Assembly: GCA_902778255.1 (NCBI GenBank)
Contig: CACYXD010000011.1
Span: 82,415-146,414 of the forward strand
DNA from: an uncultured Prevotellaceae bacterium
GTDB taxonomy: Bacteria; Bacteroidota; Bacteroidia; Bacteroidales; Bacteroidaceae
Direction: 5' to 3'
Length of the DNA: 64,000 bases
Positions 50,621 through 59,000 of this stretch are shown here, one piece after another. The first letter of the stretch is position 1. Every line of letters starts with the position of its first letter. Both the position numbers and the translations under genes were made by a program. The notes under the pieces were generated by a model. The model had not been told where the DNA came from. It saw only the letters and a list, made by a program, of their open reading frames with translations, and ran no database searches.

Positions 50621-50628
50621 AAAGGTAC
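50621..50628 (-). promoter_or_regulatory. -7 box of sufC-sufD
   Basis: TACCTTTG on the minus strand, 24 bases upstream of the sufC ATG. No suitably spaced TTTG is present. Confidence 0.55.
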
Positions 50629-50704
50629 GAAAAAAACGTCAATTCCTTTTCTTTTTCGAAATCTTTTTGTATATCTGCAGCGTAATCCGAAAGAATTGCG
50701 AATT

Positions 50705-50929
50705 ATGAAAACAACCACATTGAACGAAGCACAAATGAGCATTCTCAGGCTATTAGGGTCGATGAAGAGTGTAGAGGAGGTGAATGAGCTCCGCCAAGTT
50801 ATCTGCGACTACTATGCCCGCCGAGTTGATGATGAGATGGATCGTCTTTGGGAAGAGGGCAAGTGGAACAACGAGAAAAACGAGGCTATTCTACAAGAAC
50901 ATCTTCGCATACCATATAATCATGCCTGA
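50705..50929 (+). CDS. Antitoxin-like partner of a PIN toxin
   Basis: The 74-aa acidic protein (SILRLLGSMKSVEEVNELRQ, DDEMDRLWEEGKWNNEKNEA) belongs to a group common in Bacteroidetes directly upstream of PIN-domain toxins. The LWEEGKWNNEKNEAIL stretch near the C-terminus is its usual hallmark. Its last 8 bases overlap the PIN gene start, so the two are translated together. I chose the ATG at 50705 over one three codons earlier. DNA-binding structure is not obvious. Confidence 0.7.
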   Translation: MKTTTLNEAQMSILRLLGSMKSVEEVNELRQVICDYYARRVDDEMDRLWEEGKWNNEKNEAILQEHLRIPYNHA

Positions 50930-51173
50930 AAAGAGAAAAGTCGTACTCGACACCAATTGCCTTATAGCCTCTTTATCGAGGCGTGGGCAGTATTTTCCTG
51001 TTTGGAAAGGACTCCAAGCAGGCGAGTACATCTTGTGCGTATCAACCGACATTCTGGAAGAATATGCGGAGATTATCACCCAGAAAACATCGGTCGAAGT
51101 GGCCGCCAATGTCATTCATCTGCTACTCGAAAGCCAATACGTAGAACTGGTTAACCCATATTTTAGGGCTTAA
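50922..51173 (+). pseudogene. C-terminally truncated PIN-domain toxin
   Basis: The 83-aa product begins KRKVVLDTNCLIASLSRRG with the first catalytic Asp of the PIN domain and shows STDILEEYAEII with the next acidic residue. Full-length relatives run to about 140 aa and carry a further acidic block (of the DPDDNKFVD type). Here the frame stops after VELVNPYFRA and no continuation is seen in the other frames. The nuclease is therefore probably inactive. The break lies about 25 bases from the end of surface locus B, as if that locus had replaced the 3' end. Confidence 0.65.
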
Positions 51174-51197
51174 AGCCATTTCCACGTTCAAATACGA

Positions 51198-51338
51198 TTA
51201 GTCTTCCCGAGTATCTCCGACGTTGTCTTCGTCGGTGACTACGTAGTTATTTACCTTATAGTCACTGCCTGTTAGTATGTGTGCCCTCGATTTGAGGAGT
51301 ACAATTTTCTGGGTGGGTTGAGTATATGTCTTTTTCAT
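51198..51338 (-). CDS. 46-aa peptide of the MKK-Y-P small-protein group
   Basis: The ORF begins MKKTYTQPTQKIVLLKSR, continues AHILTGSDYKVNNYVV and ends in an acidic tail DEDNVGDTRED. It starts within the stop codon of the fimbrillin-like gene (TGATG), so translation is coupled. The first six residues match the peptide at 27762-27947 (MKKTYI...) at all but the last position. It ends locus B, while the equivalent peptide in locus A lies one gene earlier. Function unknown. Confidence 0.65.
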   Translation of the reverse strand: MKKTYTQPTQKIVLLKSRAHILTGSDYKVNNYVVTDEDNVGDTRED

Positions 51339-52234
51339 CATTGAATCAGTGTTGTGCCAAGTTTGATATTGATCGTGTATTGTTTGCCAGCCTCCCAGGG
51401 TTTCACAGAAAGGGGAATGGTGGCAGAAGTCTTTGTTTGTCCTGAGAAGGTGTAGGTGACATCCAGATAGGTGGCTTCACTACTCTGTGGAATTACGAAG
51501 AGATAGTTGCTACTGAGGGCCTGAGCTTCGGTATCAACGAAAATGTTTTCGCTAGTCAGCGTGTAGTAGGCAGAGCCGCTTACATCACCCCAGGTTGATG
51601 TTCCGAAATAATATTTGCCCGAATTACTAACATTGCGCAGTACGATGCTATTGACTGTTAGCTTTGAGCCGAGGTTTGTCTTCAGCGTGTTCGTTATCTG
51701 AACATTAAACGCCACAGCTGCACAGGCATGGTCGAACGTGAGGGGTACCTTTCCCTGATGGTCGTTGTAAGATACCGTATCTTTAGCCACCAGCAGGTCG
51801 TGCTGGGTAGAAGCATTCTCGTCCATGATGAAGCTGATGTAAGGTGTGCCACTGTTGCCATTATAATCCCCATTGCTATAAGCATAGAAGGTGACAGGAG
51901 TATTATCGCCAACACCATATGGCCAAGAGCCATCGACTACCCAACTACCGTTTTTTGTAACTTTATAGTGATCCTTAGCCGGATTATTGGCTGTCATTTC
52001 GAACGAACTGAATGAGGTGAGGTCGGTAATGGCGGCACGGGTCAGCTGACGGGCCTCCGTGGTATTGCCAAATGGGGCCTCGCTCACCTCAACGCTGATG
52101 GGGCGCTGGGGTGTTTTGACTTCGTCGATGGGCGTCATGGAATCGTCAGACGAACATGACGCAAAGAACAGGGGGGCTGCCAGAAGCGGCAGTGGAAAGA
52201 GCCGGGCGAACCGGCACAAGCTTTTTTTCATCAT
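51338..52234 (-). CDS. Fimbrillin-like lipoprotein (locus B)
   Basis: The 298-aa product has a lipoprotein signal (LFFASCSSDDSMTP). The mature part has the fimbrillin-like pattern: a TRAAI stretch, TPVTFYAYSNGD, HDLLVAKDTVS, FDHACAAVAFNVQI, VLRNVSNSGKYYF and the C-terminal KPWEAGKQYTINIKLGT. Proteins of this type are exported as lipoproteins and may assemble into fimbriae or fimbrial tips. It follows the module lipoprotein gene by 36 bases and overlaps the 46-aa peptide gene by one base. The start may be one codon later. Its counterpart in locus A is at 16170-17015. Confidence 0.82.
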   Translation of the reverse strand: MMKKSLCRFARLFPLPLLAAPLFFASCSSDDSMTPIDEVKTPQRPISVEVSEAPFGNTTEARQLTRAAITDLTSFSSFEMTANNPAKDHYKVTKNGSWVVDGSWPYGVGDNTPVTFYAYSNGDYNGNSGTPYISFIMDENASTQHDLLVAKDTVSYNDHQGKVPLTFDHACAAVAFNVQITNTLKTNLGSKLTVNSIVLRNVSNSGKYYFGTSTWGDVSGSAYYTLTSENIFVDTEAQALSSNYLFVIPQSSEATYLDVTYTFSGQTKTSATIPLSVKPWEAGKQYTINIKLGTTLIQ

Positions 52235-52270
52235 TTGTATCTTTTAAAAAAATAGTTACTATTGGTTGTA

Positions 52271-53062
52271 TCAGAAGGAGAGCGGCACCTCGATGGGCTG
52301 CGAAAGGGCTTGGATGGTCAGCTTCTCGTTGAACGTATAGATGCCTTTCTGCTCGGCGCTGTAGTAACGCAGCGTTCCCTCTTCGCCATCGTGTCGGCCA
52401 TAGATGACCATCGACGTGGATTCTTGTGCCCGAGCCACCCCGCGGCACTCGTTGCCCACGAAGACTGCTATCAGGTCGTCGGGCGAGGGTGTGAAGGGCA
52501 GCTTCTCGGACAGTACCGGGTCTATCATCATCTGGCAGGGGTACTTGGTGCTGCCGGCCATGATGTTGGGTACAAAATCCTCGTCAAGGCCCAAGATGAG
52601 GTTGGGCACATACTGATCGGTACCATCGATGACAAAGGTGTGGCGCAGTCCGCCGCTGTAATATTTCAGCGTGAAGTACACCTCTTTGTCGGTGTCGTTG
52701 CCCCTCACCGTATTGACGAAGTACACCTTGCTCCCGTCTTCCAACGGGCTGGCCTTGGCAACGCTGCGACACTCGTTGTTGATAAACACCGCCATCAGGT
52801 CGTCATCGGTAGAAAAGGGGACGAGGTTCTCGGGAAGTGTAAGAATGATATACATGGAGTGCTCAAAGAGGTTCTGGTTGGGTTCCTCCCAGTTTGGAGC
52901 CGGCTCGTTGTTATACCAGTCAATAGCCCAGTTGGGACGTGCGGTTGTTGTGGTGACACTGTAGTTGAGGTTGTAAGTGTCGCCGTCCGATGAGTCTGAT
53001 GAGCAGCCCCACGCGATGGTGAGGGCTGCTATCAGCATCATGATATGGATTGTCTTTTTCAT
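52271..53062 (-). CDS. Lipoprotein with two copies of the shared surface module (locus B)
   Basis: The 263-aa product has a lipoprotein signal (TIAWGCSSDSSDG). Two modules of about 85 residues follow. The first contains DDDLMAVFINNECRSVAKAS and YFTLKYYSGGLRHTF. The second contains PDDLIAVFVGNECRGVARAQ and TLRYYSAEQKGIYTF. The same pattern (Asp-x-hydrophobic-hydrophobic-Ala-Val/Phe-Phe, then Gly-Val-Ala) occurs once in the 150-aa lipoprotein of locus A and repeatedly in the C-terminal part of the giant protein. It overlaps the giant gene by 4 bases (ATGA), so the two are made together. A cell-surface receptor or anchor for the giant protein is my inference. Confidence 0.78.
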   Translation of the reverse strand: MKKTIHIMMLIAALTIAWGCSSDSSDGDTYNLNYSVTTTTARPNWAIDWYNNEPAPNWEEPNQNLFEHSMYIILTLPENLVPFSTDDDLMAVFINNECRSVAKASPLEDGSKVYFVNTVRGNDTDKEVYFTLKYYSGGLRHTFVIDGTDQYVPNLILGLDEDFVPNIMAGSTKYPCQMMIDPVLSEKLPFTPSPDDLIAVFVGNECRGVARAQESTSMVIYGRHDGEEGTLRYYSAEQKGIYTFNEKLTIQALSQPIEVPLSF

Positions 53063-56000
53063 CTGATGATATGTTTTTTACCATTATAAATATATACGCC
53101 TCTTTGCTTGGGAGCGCTTTCGAGTTTGATTCCTTCGAGCGTGTACCATCCATGGGTGGGCAGGGCGTCGCTGCGCACAAAGTTGATGGCTGTGGGCTGC
53201 AGAGGTGTTCCGCTCACGGCATTGTTCTCGTAGGTCATCACCGCGTCAGTCTCGGCAATGATGTCGCCGTCGCGCTCAATGGCGAAGGAGAGTGCCGCAG
53301 ACTTGTCGCCGCAGATGCTGATGAAGAAGAGAGAGTCGTTCAGGAGAGTGGTGCCACAGAGCTCGTTGTTGGCAAAGGCCAGCAGACGGTCGCCCTCGGC
53401 CAGTTCGACACCGAAAGCCTTGGCCACGAGCGACATGGTGTGGGCGTGGTCGGTGTTCATGACCTTGGAAGCACGGCTGGCAGCCGAAGTGTTATCGAAG
53501 AACGTGGTGCCCGGCTCGTAGAACGGATAGACGAACTTCACGGTGTCGGCTCCCATACGCTTGAGCATGTAGCCCCGTCCCGGATGCATGTACTTCAGGC
53601 TACCGTGCCATTCTCCCTTGCCCATGTTGACGGTGAACATGGCAAACTCATCTTGGCTCTTTACCACGTCGCCTTCCTTGGCATGGTCGTAGTATTGGGC
53701 CAGTGCGGTTTCGATGGGCAGGTTGAGCATGGGTGTATAGCCAATGTTGTTCCATCCCGGTTCCACGGTAATGGTGCGCAGACTATTCTGCTTGATGATG
53801 TTGCCGGGAATCTCTACGCTGGTAAAGAAGCGGGCCTTGATGCGGTAGCTCTTGGTTGGCGAGATACTGGCGTTTCCAATGGCAGTACCCTTGTTGGACA
53901 GCCACTGTCCGTTCTTATAGATGAGCGTGAGGTTATCGGAGTCATCGGTAACGATATCGCCGTCCTTCCAATCGAATCTGTTGAGCAGGTTGAGGCCGTT
54001 GCGGAAAGCATCGCTATAGACGTTGAGCGATACCCAGTTCCACCCCTTGTAGATATAGAGCGTCTGCTCATAGGAACTTCCGGTGCTGAAGATGACGGGG
54101 TTGTCGATGCTGCCGACAATCTGTCCCGACTGGAAGTTGATGTCCTGTGAGGGGGTCAGCACCATGGTCTTGCCTGTCTTGTAGTGCCATAGCTTGAATT
54201 TGAGCGGCTGCTTGACGGTTGTAGAATCGAATACGGTCAGGTAGAGCGCGCTCTGTGAGGTGGCCGGATTGAAGCTCACATTGCTTTTGCCTAAGCATTG
54301 GCCTTTGCTATTGAAGGCAGCCACGATGTCGCGCTCGTCGGTTACGATGTCGTTGCCGAGACGCACTTGACCGATGATGTTCATCGAGAAGTGTTTCATT
54401 TCGGTATTGACATACCATCCAGGTTCATCGCCTTCGACGATGATACTGAGCATGAGCGGTTCATGCATGCCGTCCTCGTCAACAAGGTAGATGACGTGGT
54501 CGTAGGTACCCACATTGAGGTCGTTGCTTACATCGAAGTCGATACTCTGGGTCTCCTGCGGTCCGATGATGTCGGAAACCTTACTGGTTGTGAGCCATTT
54601 GGGCAAACCCTGCAGCGTATAGGTATGGGAAGCTCCGCTGTTGTTGATGATGTGGGTGGTGAATCCCTGTCCCATTTCATGATAGGATTTGACGTCAACG
54701 TTCTTCTTTTCCCATCGCAGCGGGTTGCGATCGACATAGAAGGCAGCTGTCACCGGCGACCCCATGTAGTTGCCGTTGAGGTCGGGGATGTCGGAGATGG
54801 TGACATAGACGTTGCGCTTGTTGATGCGGCTGTTGTTCTCCTTCAGGCTGACCATGAGCTGGTTGTCGCGTCCCACGAAGCTGTAGGTGAGGTTCTTCAG
54901 TTCCTGGAAGGCCTGCACGGGAGCTCCTGATTCCTGGTCGATGTGGGTGATGACAGTGGCTATCAGGTCAACGAATAGCGAGTCGTGCTCATCGATGACT
55001 GTTCCGTCGATGTTCTTCTTGATGACCTGGTTCAGAGCGTAGGGATGGAGCACGTAGTCGTTGTTCTTGATGCGCTCTTGACGATTGAAGCCCATGTAGG
55101 TGATGAGTCCCTTCTCGTCGCCCTTCGGACTCTTCACGCTGTAGCGCTGGATGAGCGATTGCGGCAGAGCCTGTCCGAAGAGGCACAGCTCATCGATGTT
55201 TCCGGTGAGCGCGTTCTCCTGATGGAGCACGTTGGCACCTGTGGTTCCCTGGTTATACCACACCATATTGCCCAAGTAGATGTCGTTGCCGTCAATGCCG
55301 CCGAGCGAGTCGGTGTAGAAGCTATGCTTGAGCGAGCGGTCGAGATAAATGTTGGCCACATGATGGGCGCGGTTCACGGTCATGGCATAGTGGTGCCACT
55401 GTCCGTCGCTGTAGTCGCCGGGAATGACGAGCTCCATACCGTTGGTGCGGTATTTCAGTTTGCTTCCCTCGAATCCGATGAAGAAGTTGTCGCGGGCATG
55501 GGTGTCGGTGGTACGTCCGGAGCCGTTGCTCAGCAGTGCTCCTCGTCCGCTTACATCGGTCTTGAACCAGAACATGAGTGTGTAATCCGACTCCTCGTTG
55601 CGGCTCAGTGCTTTGGACAGCAGCTTCATGCCCTTCACATCCTTCTGCTCGCTCCAGTCGAGGTGAAGCGACATGCCACGCGGCAGTGCCCATGAGGTGT
55701 TTACGAGCTTGGCGTGGGCACCCGTGGCTATGTCGGTGAGGTATTGGCCTTCGCCTTCGTTCATGGGATAGTAGTCGACGAGTCCCATCTCATAGCCAGT
55801 GAGCTGGCGCTCGGAATAGGTAGAGAAGAGCAGGTCGGGAGTCATGGCGCGGCTCCAAAGGCGTGTTTCCAGCATGCGCCCACTGTAGTGCTTGCGCGTG
55901 GAGACATCGGCTTCGTTGGTGGCACCAAAGATGAGCGGTCCGTATCCGCTGTAGGTTACGTCTTCGAACTCACCTACCAGCGAGTCGTTGTAGAGTCGCA

Positions 56001-59000
56001 GCTGCTGGTGGGTGTTGTCGACAACCATGGCGATGTGGTGGAAGCCGCTACCTGTAACCTTTTTATTGCCGAGGTAGGTGGAGTCGTTAACCACCACCTT
56101 GAGGTATTTCTCGGCTGTAAGCCAAAGCTGCAAGCGGTGTCCGTCGATACCGTGACTGAAGATAGGCATCTCGACAGCTGTGGTGTCGGGCTTGATCATC
56201 ATGTCGAGCGTGAAGTCTTTGTCAGAGAAGTTGCGTTGTGCCTCGGTTTCGGCATAGCTCTTCTTTTCAAACTTCAGCGAGGGTTCCTCCTGGATGTTGC
56301 TCTCGTTGGTTTCGCCCATCACCTCGAAGTTGGTGATGCCGCTGAGGTAGTTCGACTCGATGTTCTCCGAGAAGTCGAAGATGATGTTGTCGCCGGCATT
56401 GAGGATGCCGTCCTTGGGCTGTGGCGTGTCGAAGAGCTGCGGGCGGCGGGTGTCCTTGATGCCACTGAGCACCTTCGATGAAGAGGTGAGATACTCGTTG
56501 CCGTTGCGGCAGAAGAGTACGGCACGCAAATCGTAGGCCTTCTCAATCTCGTTACCCTCTCCGTAGAAGTGGGTGGTGATGTAGTCGTGCTCGGGAATCT
56601 TTGCCTTGTTGCCGCTGGCTAATGCCATGAGCGAGTCGTTGGCATAGAACGAGCAGAGATTGGTCCAGTAGTCGTCGCCACGGTTCGACTCTTTGTATTG
56701 GAATTCGATATGGTCGAAGTTCTTCTGGTTTTTGTCGTAGCCGCTGATGACCACAGGCATGAAGTATCCCTGAGCATCTTGCTGGGCATCGGTGTTCATC
56801 ACCCACTTGTCGCCCGGCGACGAGATGTCAATCGTGCCAGCCGTGCGCAGATAGTGTACGCTGAAGGTGGCCTTGTTATTGGTATCGGGGTCGTTGAGCG
56901 AGATCATGATGATGCCGATGTCCTCGTAGTCGAAGTCTTCGCCGGCATAGACCTCGATGGTCTTGGTGAGCACCTCGCCGGGATTCACTCCGATGGTGCG
57001 CGTGTTGGCGGTGAGCGGCAGTCCGTCGATCAGCACCTTGGCGCCCTTCGGGTTCGAAGCCTCGTCAAGACAGATGTTGAAGTAGGGATAAGCTGCCTCG
57101 GGCTGTTCGCTCTCGTTGGTGAAGTAGGCCTTGAAGCGTGCGGGTTCGCCGTAGGGCACGCCGCTCACGCTGCGCTTGTCGAGCTTCACCTGCGGGTTCT
57201 CAATCTTCTTGGTGCGCTCATCGAGGACGGTGCCTGGACGGTAGAAGAGCGTAGTGCGCTCACCCTCGTAGGGTCGGCAGGTGGCTCCGCCACGTGTGCG
57301 ATAGACGAAGCTGCGTGCATAGCGGATGTCCTTCATGTCGAGTTCGCGCTTCAGGTAGGCTTCGTTGTAGTCCACCAGGTCGTAGAAGTTGTCCTCGGTG
57401 AAAACATCCATCACGCCGGAGTTCTGCACGTTGTCGGTGCCGGTCTTCACGCGATAGACATCGAAGTCGATATGACTCTTCCGGTCCATGGAGATTGTAA
57501 AGCTCTCCTTGCGGTTGAACTTCTTCGACTCTGAGTGCTTGGGCACCACGTTGAAGGCCATGGCCGGCGTGAGAGAGAACTTGAACGAGGCTCCAAAGAA
57601 ACTAACCTCCATGCCGTTGTCGTTTTGTCCGTAGGCCGTATCCACTCCACCAGCCGACGTACTGAGCACACTGCCAAGCAGCTTGGCCACGACGGGACCC
57701 ACCACTTGGAGAACAGCCCATCCGCCTCCAGCGGAGTCAAAATAGTCAACTGTTCCGGCCGAGATGGGGCTGGTGAAGGAGTTCATGCAGGAATACTCGC
57801 TGGTGAAGTCTTCGCTGTAGCTGATACCCGAACCACCGTCCACGCTGAAGTTCTGCACGAGCTCGGTGGCTTCGAGTTTCTCCTTCTCGTTCTGGGCAAT
57901 CATCTCCATCCATGCCTTCATGGCGTTGTAGAAGTTGGCCACTTCGTCCTTGCCATCGGGTTGCATGTCAGAGGGCAGGATAATCTTATAGCTGTTGCCC
58001 TTGGCACTGCCGGTAGTCTTGCTGGTGTAGTAGAAGTATTGGCCGTTGTAGAAGTTGATGGTGGCAAACTTGTCATCGTCGGGCTGGAGCAGCGACAGAT
58101 AGACGGGCTTGCCCGTGACGTTGGCCTGCGTCTGTGCCTCAGCTTCAGTGCCAGTGAACATCAGTGAGCGGAGCTGCTCAACGAGGTTGGGCAGCAGCTG
58201 CTTGACGATGTAGTCCTGCGAGTAGGCGAAGGTTGACTTTACCTCGGGGCCGTAGGTCACCACCTCTTCCCTGACAAGGTGGAAGAGGCTGTCTTTCTCG
58301 TCGCGACCCTGTGCAATCTCAAGCATGCGCTTGGCGGCAATCTCACCGCCCATCAGACGGAAGACACTGTCAGGCAGTGCGCGGATGGCGGTGGCAGGCT
58401 TGACAGTAATGTTCTGTTCCATGCCGATATAGACGTCACCGTTGGAGCCGATGAGCTTGTTGTGGCTGCTGGTGGAGATGTCTTCATTGGCAGTCATGGT
58501 GTAGGAGAAGGCTCGCTGTCCGCTGCCCGACCAAACAAGGTCGAGCGAGGTGGAGAGCAGCGAGGTGGCGTTATTGTTTGTTCCCACCACACCGCCGCCT
58601 CCCATGGGTGCAGCAACGATACCTGTGAAGGTGTTCACCTTGGTGCCGACGCTGAATCCGAGCGTCAGTCCGGCTTTCCACGACATGTCCATCTGGTAGG
58701 AGTATTTCAGAGTGGAGCCTTTGCTGATCTTGGCTGACGACGAACCTCCTGGCGGGTCGCGCAGGATGTCAATGAGCTGTGGTTTGCTGCAGGTGAGTAT
58801 GTCTTTGGCTCCTGGTGTACTATAGACGTTGAGGACATAGGCCTTCAGCGGTTCGGTCTCATAGTGTACACCATCGAGTTCGAGTGACATTGTAATGGTG
58901 CGCAGGGCATTCTCGCCGGTCAGCATGTAGGGTATCTGCGAGGCGCGTATGTAGGCCGTACCCTCGCCCTCGTCGTTGAGGTTGACCGTGTCGTGGTGGG

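Noticed and set aside
53050-54150. Long plus-strand ORFs opposite the giant gene (366 aa here, others at 58993-60060 and 60103-61227)
   Set aside because: They mirror the codons of the real minus-strand gene, have no promoter or recognisable domains, and stay open because of the biased codon use of the opposite strand.
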